Origin: Sanderia malayensis
Lineage: Eukaryota > Cnidaria > Scyphozoa > Semaeostomeae > Pelagiidae
Assembly: GCA_013076295.1 (NCBI GenBank)
Contig: RQOL01000531.1
Coordinates: 992,001 to 1,056,000, forward strand
Length of the DNA stretch: 64,000 nt
Direction: 5' to 3'
The notes beneath the pieces are model-generated. The model was not told the origin of the DNA. It ran no database searches and worked only from the letters and a program-made list of their open reading frames with translations. Numbering within the stretch: the first letter of the stretch is position 1; every line of letters starts with the position of its first letter. A program made the position numbers and the translations under genes. Positions 33,053 to 44,549 of this stretch are shown here, in pieces.

Positions 33053-34588
33053 GGTTAAAACGCTGTCGTTCGGAGTCTTGTCTTTGTGGCTGGGTGAGAT
33101 TGCAAGTTAAAACTTGGAGCTGATGCAAAAGGATGGGAAACCAACCTAATATCAGAAGAACTACTATATACAATATATATATTATAAGAACAAGGAGAAA
33201 CCTAAACAAGACAAACCGCGAGAGGCAGAGGAGAGTCTAAAGTCTGATCCCAGCAGCAAAGTAATGTCTGTGTCTGAGAATTTGCATATTGCAATGACCA
33301 TCTCTAAAACTGGAATGGAAAGTCGTGAAACACGAGAGTCCAGGAGTTTCGGAATCTCTCCAAGGGTGAATCTTTAAAAGGAGGAACGTGGTTATAGTCT
33401 ACCTATTACATTGCCTCAATTAACACACCAAAGATTGGAGCTTTGTTGGAAAGACATTTTGTGTCAATGCCAAGCCCTTCGGATTTTACTTAAAAGTAAA
33501 AACAGGACCCTAATCTTTTTATCGACATCATTTAATTTCAAACATTCAAAATGTCTTTTTTATAAATCTCTAATCTTTGGCGTGATATTTGAGTCAAGAA
33601 GATAAATTATAACCACGTTGTCCCTTTTAGAGATTTCCTATTTAGATATTCCCTTGTTCCTATGTTCCCATGTTTCTCTAATTGTCGTTCCCTCTTTTAG
33701 AGATAACCACTTTGAAAGTGTGTTTCTGCAAAAGATCAGTTCAAAAGAAGGCACGTGATGTGCAAATAGCTATTCTAACCTCCACCTTTTCTCAGTCATG
33801 TTCTACTATCTTTAACCATGTTAGATTCTATTCCATTGGTTGCTATCTTATTTCAAATTTTCACGATTTGAAATGAGATAGCAACAAATGGAAGAGAATC
33901 TAGGGGTCACGGATCGAAGACTTTCAGAAACAAATCACATAACGTTGCGGTTGCCAGCAAGACAATGATCATCAAAGAAATATTAATTGATTTAGACCCT
34001 TAGACGTTTCTGCGTGCATGCCGCAACAATGATATTATGCAGTAAATAGCAAGTACAATTTTATAGAAAACAATCAAACTTCTGTTAATCGAAAGAACGC
34101 TACTTCCAATTTTGAAAATTTTGCATACATGAGACACAGAAGCAGAGGGAGAAGCAATGTCTGCATTGTAATCTGACTGTGATGTGAGGGCTTGACATTT
34201 ATCTGACTGTCTCGCTGGCGAGGAAGAAAGAGACAAAAGGTATGATGACGACTAGGCAGGTACTTCACAGTTGTAGTTCAAAATACAATACCAAAGTTTT
34301 ACTTCATTTTGTTCACTTATTTTGTTGTTAATTGAAAGTAAATCTAAAAAACCTAAATAGTTGTGGTGAGATGAGATGATCAGCCCCATTTTCGTAGACA
34401 TCAAAACGAGGCTATGATGAGTGACAATGCCAAAACAAACATAAACTTCAGAAAGACAAAATAGACCAATGTTATCAATGAACACCTATCCCTAATGTTT
34501 TATTATCTCCTATTCCTAGCATAATAACAATTATGAAATAATGGTAGTTTCTTCCAGACTCGTACAAAACTCTTCAAATTGTCATCAG
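33053..34588. other. 5' flank of P450 copy C and 3' flank of copy D
   Basis: No gene. It contains the conserved GCACGTGATGTGCAAATA block, a hairpin at 33824-33900, and from about 34260 the copy D 3' flank matching those of copies B and C. The duplication unit boundaries fall in this stretch. Confidence 0.5.
33824..33900. repeat. Imperfect 77-nt hairpin
   Basis: GATTCTATTCCATTGGTTGC and TATCTTATTTCAAAT fold onto ATTTGAAATGAGATAGCAAC and AAATGGAAGAGAATC, with a few mismatches and a loop of about 7 nt. It lies upstream of P450 copy C. Confidence 0.75.
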
Positions 34589-37500
34589 CTAGTCCTCGAC
34601 TTTGGAAATTGCAACAACAGGAGCGGGATTTGGTCTCAAAGTGAGGACCCATTCAGCTTTGAAATCTGCTGATTGATTCTTACCCAACTTGAACGTCAAA
34701 CTTCGCAACAGCTTTGCAAGAACGGTCTTCAATTCGAGCTCGGCAAATCTGTAGCCAATGCACATGCGTGGACCACGGGAGAATGGTAGAAAACGATAAG
34801 AAAAATCTGACTGGTCAACAGCATCTGAAAAGTACGAGTAAATTCCTATATAGATAAAAAACTTATATATCTCTTCGAAATTGATCAGCAAAGTCCTAAT
34901 GGACATCGCACTGATGAGGACAGTTCCACAGCACGCAAGAGTCAGCAAATATGTTACACGTTCATGGGAACAAGCATGGATATTTGACTAGTTCTTGGGT
35001 GAATGGAGTTGGAGCCAGTTTTAGGTCTCTTAAGCTTGGTTTCCATATAGTCGTTGAGGGTCGCTGAGAAAGGATCCCCAGAGACATTGTCAAAAGTTGA
35101 TTTTAATCCTTTGAGCGACCCTCAACAACCCTCAACGACCCTCAACGACTATATGGAAACCAGGCTTTAAGGACACTGACACTCAGCTATCGCGATTCCT
35201 CGCTATTAACTCTAGCACTTCTTAATGGTCTATTCCAACGGGCCGTTTAATCAAGGACATATAGTAATATATCAAATTCACTGACCTTGTTGATCAAATC
35301 TATCCGGATTGAAATCAGCCGGATCCTTCCAGAATTCCGCATCTCTGTGACACGAACCAATGGACAAAAATACAGTTGTACCCTTGGGCACAATGTACGG
35401 TCCAATCTGCACATCTTTCAGCGGGCCTCGTCCGGTCTGGATAGCGGGAGGATACAGTCTCATGGACTCCTTAATACAATTGTCCAAATACTTCATCTTG
35501 CAAAGTTTGTCGTATGTAGGCTCTTCGTTGCGGTCAATTATTCCACGGATCTCTTCCTGGACCTTGCATTGGACATCCGGGTATTTGGAAAGGAGGAGGA
35601 TTGTCCATGTCATAGCCATACTTGTCGTTTCATGTCCTGCCAACATAAACGCGTTTACTTGTGCAAATAACTCGTCGTTGTTCAGCTTATTGCCTTCGCC
35701 GTCCACCATTTCAAACATCAACTGGAGCAGATCGTTACGTTTCGATGAGTCATCACTGTTCATTTCATCTCTTCTTTGTTCTATGACCTTTGAGAAGAAA
35801 GCTTTGCTTCAACTCATGAACATAAAATAGATACAGTGGATCCTCCATTAACAGAGTCTCCATTAATATGAATACACAAACTGACGTGGTGCATTTTTGT
35901 CCTGAAGTCTCCCCAAACTTATGACCACTTTGCAAACGGGCAACTCTCAAAACGTTCAACAAGAAACAAGGACCCTTATCCCTAATGTATCTCTTAAATG
36001 GAGAATTCTTATAGATCGAACCAAAATCTATCACTATATTTTGATGAGTTGAATTAAAGTATGATAAACTGAACACATTGCGAGTTACAAACTAAAATAA
36101 AAGAAAACAGCTTATATGAGATTGTCATTTCTTATTACCCTGTAAAGAAGGCTCTTGTATTTGGAGATTGCATTGTTGACCTCATCTCTGGCTTTTGAAG
36201 GAAACAGCTTGAGAAATGGGAAGAATTTTTCCAAGATTCGCATTGTGAAATTTAATTGTCCACGCAGTATTTTGTCTGTTGCTTGGCTTTCTTCGCTGTT
36301 CTTCCCATTTACACTGTTGAAGTCGTATCCAAATGAACTTTTGCCAACTACATCCAAAGTGAGGTTGGTGAAACGTCGCTGGATTTTGTCCTCGACGCCT
36401 TTGTTATCAGATTCGTCAATCTTCTTCTCCCATAGCTAGCAAAAGACAGATAGCCATCGTCATGAATTTGATGGAAAGTCCGTTTCTGGGAAGCAGGTGG
36501 TTTTCTGTCGGTTTTCAAGAACGTCATGCTCAAAGAATGTAGACATAAAAATTCTCATTGAATGTCTCGCCCCCTTCCCCTCACCGAGTGAATGATCCTG
36601 TGCATGCCGCTCCTCCAACGGATGAATACACGTTTTTTTCTTATAAGAAACCGGTTTATAAGAAACCTAGATCTAGACACCCTAAATTTTAAGAAATTTT
36701 TAGAACTAAAATGTGGCTAAAAATTAAGAAACTTTTACTACTAGGCCTTGAGCCAGGTTTCTTATAAAAAAAACGTGTATTGAAAACCACACAAGAATCA
36801 AATACACGGAGCGCAGAACAAAAGGCAAGGAATGTTTACCAAAAGATTTTCTGTACCTTGATGAGTTGCTCTGCTTTGTCATTGAATATTGGAATATACT
36901 TTTGCACGCTTGCATATGAAAAAGCTGGATTGAGCATTTTTCTTTGCATTGCATGCACTTTGCCATTGGCTGAAAAAAGACCAGCGTCTTGCGTCTGGAA
37001 TAAATTTTTAAGGAACTTGCAAAGAACATCTGGTCTGTGATAGTTGGTGGCGTTTTCTACTGCAATTTTCTTGATATAATCTGGATTGGATATGTTCACA
37101 ACATATCCACCTGTGAAAATGAAAAAAAATGCGTATACTCAACAACTGTGAAGTTTGGTTTCAAACAATTTCCTATCCCTTTGCATCGAGATATACACAT
37201 ATATACAAAGATGGCTGTTGTAAGCCTACTTTGATGTTATTGCTTAAAAGTGCAGAAAATTCCAGCTTTTAGAAAGCCTAACTTTGATGATTCCCCGCTA
37301 ACGAACGGACTGATTGAGTAATGCAAACTTTATATCACTTTTTATAACAGTACGTGAAGTTTAGTTCTTAAAAATGGCGACACCCGATTAATGCCTGGCC
37401 AGGCCATTCCTTACGGGCCCTTGCAGAGCTATAACGCCACCCTTGAAAAAAGTTCCAGTCCGCCCCTGGGTCCTAAAGTAAAAACCGCATATAAGAACCA

Positions 37501-37990
37501 ATGGATTAAAAACCTGCGGGATATTACTTCTGCCCATAGCAATAGAAGAAACAATAGCTTATTGTGTTTTAACAATAACATGGATTTCAAAATTGCAGGT
37601 TCTTATATGCGGAGCTTTCCAACAAGACAATAGAAATCCCGCTATAAATTTGAAACCCGAGTTGAATGAAACTCGATATCAGGCTTCTAAAACCTGCTCG
37701 GATTTTACATCCCTGGCTGCAATTAGATAATTATATCTGTTGTTACCTGCTATGGGTGACCAGAATTTGAAAACCTCTCCATATTGTTCTTTCCATTTCA
37801 ATAAACATTGCAAAGGGTCGTTGGGACTTGCGAGGTCCAGTGTATTTCCAAGAAGGAAGTGTCCTTTAGGCCCTGGAATTTTCCGTAATGGACTTTGCAA
37901 CCATGTTATAACTTTGAAAGCAACCAATCCTAACAACAGGGCAATCGCAGTCTTCCAAGTCAACAGTGAAATAATCAATGAAACAATCAT
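34589..37990 (-). CDS. Cytochrome P450 copy D (complete, 510 aa)
   Basis: Exons: 37990-37747, 37110-36857, 36435-36139, 35787-35286, 34824-34589. The coding sum is 1533 nt, or 510 residues plus stop. Residues 1-30 form a hydrophobic anchor, with PGPKG near 39-43. The C-helix [16 protein letters not shown] is in exon 2. AGHETT is at 315-320, the K-helix Glu and Arg at 372 and 375, and the heme Cys at 454 in [10 protein letters not shown]. This is the most divergent of the complete copies: the B-C loop reads [20 protein letters not shown], the post-ExxR stretch [11 protein letters not shown], and [11 protein letters not shown] replaces the [10 protein letters not shown] of B and C. Intron 1 does not align with that of A-C. 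Predicted to be an active endoplasmic-reticulum monooxygenase; substrate unknown. Confidence 0.93.
35031..35170. mobile_element. ~140-bp foldback MITE in intron 4 of P450 copy D
   Basis: Its inverted ends are TTGGTTTCCATATAGTCGTT and AACGACTATATGGAAACCAG. The right half repeats CCCTCAACGA three times, and TTAAG-like sequence borders both ends. Related GTTTATATGGAGACC / GTTTATATGGAAACC sequence occurs near 16097 and 16211. Non-coding. Confidence 0.8.
36627..36779. mobile_element. 153-bp MITE with TACACG...TTATAAGAAA ends
   Basis: It begins TACACGTTTTTTTCTTATAA and ends with the inverse TTATAAAAAAAACGTGTA, with TA at each border. It lies in intron 2 of P450 copy D, next to exon 2. Its tips resemble those of the units at 7003, 38652 and 51943. 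Confidence 0.8.
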
Positions 37991-40900
37991 GGTTAAAACG
38001 TTGTCGTTCGCAGTCGTAACGTTGTTATACACAAGAGATTGCAAGACACCGGCAACTCCGCTAACCACCTCCAAAATGTTTCAGAAAAAGGGCTGTTGTC
38101 TCAACGGATCTGAGCAGCAAAGCAAAGCAAAATTGGGCATTTGCAAATTGTAATTGATTTGGGCGCTGCGAGGCAGCAAAGCAATGTAAATATTAAAATG
38201 AATTCGCTCGACCGGATGATGAAATAGAGTACGTTTTCAACGTCACAATAGAAAGCAGAAGCATGTCCAATCAGCGTGCTGCTTTTCACGTGGATGACAA
38301 TGAGCGTGGCAAGGTATTATTTACTCTAGTGGAAACTCTAGAAAATATCTGCATGTGGATGGGTTTTGTGTTCAGGTTCACAGTTAGCTTGACTCGAAGG
38401 AACTGAGACGGAAGCATCTAATTCTTTGAAGCCTGAATGGCACATTTGTCTGGCGGAGTCATGCCAAAAGGGAACAACTTCCATTTTCATGACATAGCTG
38501 ATTAACATATTTGTGAAAAGATTAGCTCAAAAGAAAGCACGTGGTTTGTAAAACCAATAATGGGAACACGATGATAAGGTCACGACCTGGCTATGAGAGA
38601 TGATAAAGTGGGGAAGTGAGGGCAGAAGCAATGGAGCCTAACATTCTGGTATACACGCATTTTTTTTATAAGCAATTTCAACTCGGGCTCAGTACTAAAA
38701 ATTGCTCAGCTGGAAGGCAAATTTGAGTACTCAAAATTGTAGTCTTCAATCCAGTACTAAAATTGCTTAACTTTTTGCCTTGCCGAGTACTGCCTTGCTT
38801 ATAAAGTAGTTGCTTATAAAAAAAATGCGTGTAACTCCCCTACAATTTTCAAGTAGTTAACAAACTATATATGTCACAAAAGTAGATAATATCTTGAAAC
38901 TCGGGGTGGCAGCATTTAAAACTTGCTGTTTGCTTAACCTCTGCAATTATATCGCAATTATTAAAAAAAAACAAGTATTTAACAAACTACATAGGTAATT
39001 CAGTTTACTATATAAAAAAAGAGATTATGAATTGGCATAATGATAGCTATAAAATCCAGTTCTTTATGAAAGTTCTAACTACTTGTTGGTCAAATTTCCA
39101 CGACTATATGGTTAAATCCTAAGTTCCCAAAAGCTACAAACCCTTATTGTAAAACAGAATTTTTTTGTTAGTATTGTTTTGTATGCTTTCTTCCAGGCAT
39201 TCAGTTTTAATCTAAAAGACGAACCAAAAAGATTTCATATATACCAGCAAATTTATCTTGCAAAAATTGCGAAAATAACATGTGGCGTTGAACAATATTT
39301 CTACATCTATGTAAACAAATTTCCAATCTGCCTTGGTAAGCATAGCTCTGAAGAATAAAAAGACTTGAAGCATCTTTTGTAACATGGTATTTGAAAAGGT
39401 TTCCACTGTTGGGAAGTGTCTGTTGTCCACGTAGATTACGCGGTGCACATTTATGGAGGACAAAACAATAAAAGACAGAATTCAGTAGCGCAACCAATGT
39501 AGGTTGGAGTTAGAGGAACACCTAAGGGCACTCGGCCTAAAAAGGACTGGAAGAGACCCCCCAAAAACGTGTCTTTGTTATCTTAGATTGAGGGGGCCAT
39601 AGGTGAAAAATACCCAAGGGCCATCTCCATTGCGCCAATGACCGACCCGATTCAGACAAGCACACAAACAGTAACTTGCATATGTTATTTCCTTAATGAG
39701 GGCTATTGAAGAGTAAGAAAGAAATTCATCACATTTGTCAATACCCTGTCAATAGATGCTCCATGTCTGTTATCAAAGCCGGTGCCAGTTTTGCCAAGAC
39801 TCATTACTGCGAGTCGAAGAAAGTGATCACTTGCACAAATTCGTTGCAAAATATTGTTATGCAATAATCATTAGACCATGTCGCAAGCAAACATGTACAC
39901 GTTGAAAACGGCCGTATGGTGATTGAAATATTCAATAGAACACTGCAAAACTTGAATTAGCCGTAAGTTATATTTGGACGTGCGCATTACACTATACTAC
40001 TGAAACATAATTAGTAAGACTAACTCTACTGAATTACCATTGTAAAAGTAGAGGTAACCTTGACTGTTGAATGGAACTTCTCGAATTTTATATGAAAAAA
40101 TGGACTGTATTGCTTCGCAAATCTGATTTTGCAATTTGAAGAAGATAAAGGATCTAGAAACGCAAGTAGGGCAAATACGTAAACACGCGAATACGCAAGT
40201 AGGGCAGAGTGTATGCATTTGTAAAACAATGCACACTAGATCGCTGTTCACATTATTTCAAACAAAAACCTCATCAGAAGATATTTTCGTCAATATCCTT
40301 TGTCGATAAGCACGATGGAATAGCTATTTTCATCTCAATCCGCAGAAAATTGCAAGAGAGCCAACGCAAAAAAGGATAGTTCACAATAAATTAACTCAGG
40401 TCGACGATGGATAATGATCTAGATATCTTTGATGCTAATCATTTTTGCTGCCTTACGAACTAGATTTGAAAAGAGTAGATCGTATCTTCAGATGGCAAGC
40501 ATAACAGGATTCGATAAATTTGCGGATTTTATAACCCTGTGATATTTCAAGTGATTTGATTAATTTACATCCTGACAAAATCTCCAAAAAGAAAAGCAGA
40601 AGAGCAGGCAAACAAACTGAATAAATATTCTCGAAAAAATCGGATCGGTTTAATCGACGACTCAAACGTTTGACAATACCTGTAAGATCATTCAATAAAA
40701 AGACGATGCGAAAGACAGTTGCTTAAGAGAAGAAACGGTCTCGTCATATTGATGTCACAAGGCAGTTGAGGAGACACTGAAAATTGTCAACAAGGTTGCA
40801 AATACAGAATTCAGAGCTGCACATATCGGACAAAAAAACACTGGAAGAGTTAAATAGAAGGAGATATAAAAAGAGTGCAACAAAATAAAATCAGAAGGGA

Positions 40901-41302
40901 GTTTTCACATTGCTCAAGCTCAAAGACATCGAGAATTCTTTAATTAATCTTTCAGAAAACAGCCCGAGCAAAAAAAACAAAAACGAAAAGCTATAGAAAC
41001 GTATACAACATAAACATAGTCGAAAGAACAATATTTGTTTGGAGATATCTGTATATCGAGGATATATAGGAAAAAAGAACTATCAACTGCCGCTGTAATC
41101 TCCAGGTAACTGAGCTAAATCCATCATAGTCGGCTATCTTATAAGATTCAATAAGAAAAGTGGCTGCAGTTGGCGTTTTTCAAAATCAAAACAAGACTAT
41201 ACTAACTGCTGAAACCTCAGCTAATGAAGTTACATTCATCATATTCACAGAGACAGCAATTACACTTATTACGGCTAAAATCTCACAAACTCGCACAGCA
41301 CA
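37991..41302. other. Intergenic region between the P450 array and the GPCR
   Basis: No gene supported. The first 900 bp correspond to the copy D promoter region (GCACGTGGTTTG near 38538). The MITE at 38652-38832 lies within it, and sequence near 38960-39060 matches the edge of the duplication unit near 28000. From 39.1 kb on, only unsupported open frames of 96 codons or fewer are seen. Confidence 0.5.
38652..38832. mobile_element. 181-bp MITE with TACACGC...TTATAAGCAA ends
   Basis: The left tip TACACGCATTTTTTTTATAA is inverted at the right (TTATAAAAAAAATGCGTGTA). TA borders both ends. The interior repeats AGTACT-containing motifs. It has the same tip architecture as the other TACAC-type elements in this window. 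Confidence 0.85.
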
Positions 41303-44050
41303 ATGACGGAGTCTTATATCACCGATTTTGTCAACTGTACGCAGGTTCAAGCGCCGACGGCCTTATCAATAATTAGCGCAACAGCGACAGCAATACTCGG
41401 CTGTGTGATAGCAGCGGGCAATTTCCTGGTCATACTATCCGTGATCATCGACCCGCATAAAGAGTTACGCACGCCGTTCAACTTTTTCGTCGTGAACCTG
41501 GCAATGGCTGACCTGTTGGTTGGCGTGATAACGTGTCCGTTGTCCGTTGCGACGCATTGCAGAGAGGCCATCGGCCTAAAGGGGGATAGTATCATTTACT
41601 TGAGACAGGCGTTGCATTTCAGCAATTTCGCATCGGTGTCAGCATCGGTGCTGAATCTGGCAGCAATGTGCATTGATCGAGTTATAGCAGTGCGACATCC
41701 GATGAGGTAATCAGTGAACAATAATCGATTCTAAATATATTACTATCCCCCCATAACAATCTTTGAAGGTATCACAAAATACAATAACAAAAGATTGATA
41801 AAACGAACTTTCTCAGTGACGTCACTCAATGTTATGGTATTGGGGAGAGTTGATGGTACACACTTGAGGGTACCACAGAATAAAAGATTAATAGAGTGGA
41901 AACTTTATATAATACACATAGCGAGCCCATCACATAACGAAATTCGAAGTCTAAAAAACGAATCGTTTATCAACTTCTTGAAATGATTTACCAATAGCAC
42001 AGCTTACCGTTGGCTTGATAAACAAAATGACGTGTTTTTGAGGTATTTCCACGGTTTGGAATATTTCACTAAGCAGTCAAATCTATTCAGTTCAAGCTCG
42101 TGCAATTCCAATGAATTATCTGTCCCTTCAAATGTCAATACAAAATCTACCCCGTTATAAAAACCCCTCAAACTCATTGCAAATCGAATATTTTCATGAC
42201 CCCAAGGGGCCCCGAGTGGCACAGAATTGATTGCATGTCAAAACTAGCTGCCGCCAACAAACGCCTTAATGCATCTCTGAGATGCTTTCTCCTCCTGGAA
42301 ATCAATTGCAAAACTAAGACAAGTATTTGTTATCATTATTAGGTACAGGCTGAAGATATCAAGATGGCATCACGTCCTGTCAAGTGTGATGCTGTGGTTG
42401 GCTGCATTCGGTCTGTCAGCGGTCTACTTTAAAGTCGGCTTTCTGCGCATGGCAATGTTTATGGCGGTGTTCGTTATATTCGTGACGATTCTCATCATGA
42501 CGTCGACATTTTTGGTTCTGTATTTGTCAATACGGCGACGCAACCGAAATTCGTTGTCGTATGCTGACCCGCATGCCGCAGCCGCCGTCGTAGTGCCGTT
42601 GCAACGGATTAACGGCGGGCGCATTCGATGCAACAGTAATAGCAGTATCGCAACAACCTCGTCCTTGTATAATGATTCGAGGGATAATGAAAACGAGACT
42701 GAGTTTGTAAGCAGCAATCGAAAAATCAGTAACAGTGATGCCGATAATAATTCACCGAACATATCTTCCGATGTTGGTGGTACGATTAATGTCAGTTATG
42801 CTCGGGATGTAAACGAAGATTTTCCGAATAACGATAACAATTACGAGAGTGATTCCAAAAATACCCGAGGAAGCGAAACACCTGGCAAGCAAGAAACGAA
42901 ATTCGGTAGCAACTTCGACGTGCCTTCACAAAAAAGCCCCTACAAAGTCAGAAGGGCTACTGTGGGGGAGCGATTAACAGCACCGATGTATGGCGTGCAT
43001 TTATGCGTGCAACAATCCACACGCACACGAAGAGAAAAAAGCGTCAAACATCATAACAGAAAGAGCAGCGACACGCAATTGCACGAGCACGAGACATCGT
43101 TGAAGCACGATAATGATAAATGCAAAGTGAGTGATGATGATAGAGAAAATACAGTAGGTTGTGCAAACAGCTCGAGGAAATTGAATGAAGGAGTTGTTGA
43201 AGGAGGGCAATTTGAAGTTGTCGAGAAAAGCCAAACGAAAGTAAATAAACAAGAACTGAAAAAGAGATGCAGTTTTCCAATAGGTGAGGGAAGCAGTCAA
43301 CAGAATACAAAACAACATGGCCTGTCTATTCATGACATGGATACAACTTATGCTGTCACGAATCAAACATCAAGTGAAAAATCAGCTGGATTGAATATTA
43401 CTCAACAAGATTTGGCGTGCGGAATTGATCATTCTTCGGAGAGCAACATTGGTAATGAAACCGAGGGTGTAAAAGACGGAATGATAATACCTCATTGTGG
43501 CATGAAGTCGTCAGTGAAAGGCACGTTTGCTGACATTTCACAAATCACATCCGGGCACCGAGAAGTACACTGGCAAGGAAGAGAGCTGAGTGGTAGCGAC
43601 ACGATGACGCAACGAGATGGCAGAAAGCAAAGTTCCATATCGAACGATACTGAGAATGAGAATGCTGACGAACTTGTGGTCATGACGACGAGAAAAGACG
43701 ACGTTTTCACAAGTGACACTGCATCTGAGCATGCGTCGTATGACGTTTCACAAGAAATCAGAATTCACACGCCGATAAGCCAGCAACAGAATAGAAAACT
43801 CGAAATGACATTGTTGATAATGTTGGTGTTGTTTCTGGCCTGTTTCGTACCTGTTTGTGTTATGATTGGGTTTTTGAACACGCCAAACGGCACATGTGAA
43901 TTGAGGCATTGGCTAAGAGACATGCAATTCCTGCTGGCACTTGCAAATTCTGCAGTCAACCCTTTTATCTACGCATGGAGATTGCCTGCATTCAAAAAGG
44001 CCATTCGATTAGTTGTGCTGCATCCGTGCAACAACAAAATCAAGCCGTGA
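41303..44050 (+). CDS. Rhodopsin-family (class A) GPCR with very long third intracellular loop, 703 aa
   Basis: Exon 1 is 41303-41706 and exon 2 is 42343-44050, with a phase 2 GT-AG intron just after the DRV motif. Seven membrane segments are visible. TM1 has GN (Asn40) and TM2 has LAMAD (Asp70). TM3 ends DRVIAVRHP (Arg126), TM4 has a Trp at 153, TM6 reads LVLFLACFVP and TM7 NSAVNPFIY (674-678). Asn11 sits in an NCT glycosylation sequon. About 418 residues, rich in Ser, Asn, Asp and Lys (roughly 200-618), lie between TM5 and TM6. The conserved Cys at the top of TM3 is Arg101, and the second extracellular loop is very short with no Cys, so the usual disulfide is absent. TM5 lacks the canonical Pro, and TM6 has CFVP rather than CWxP. 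The overall pattern recalls amine, adenosine or melanocortin-type receptors; the ligand is unknown. Confidence 0.92.
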
Positions 44051-44549
44051 AAAACAGAGATTGCATCACATCACATATACAGTGTACAAAAAATCTACCC
44101 CTGTTGAGACTTCATGTAAAGGAAAAACAAAATAATCACTAAAAAACAATATAAGATTGGATTTGATGCTTATATTTTGATCACAATCTTGATTTAATGT
44201 TATCATCAATTGCTCAGTAGATGATTATGCTAGTAATTGAACTAGACCGGCATTCTGAATTTCATACTAAACTTTATACAACACATATGGACTGGCTGCA
44301 CGAATTTCGAATATGGCGACGCCGACCTGAAGCACGGGGTTGTTGTGTTTGCGAATTCGTTGGTCTGATGCTTATAGCACCTATTTATGTGCCACATCAC
44401 ACTAACTCGCATTCTCTGCTGACGAAATGCAATGGTACAGAAGTAATGCAATAGGTTTTGCAGTATATCTTAGTAGAAAGCATGCATCCAGACAGAATAC
44501 AAAATGCGAATAGGAATGAGAGATATAGGAATATGTGACATGTACGTAC
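44051..44549. other. Convergent 3' ends of the GPCR and SFXN5-like genes
   Basis: The last SFXN5 exon should be here. An acceptor (CGTCAGCAG) at about 44415-44420 on the minus strand would continue the frame, but the resulting tail does not look like the usual SFXN5 C-terminus (an acidic stretch ending in a short basic tail), so I leave it uncalled. Confidence 0.35.
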
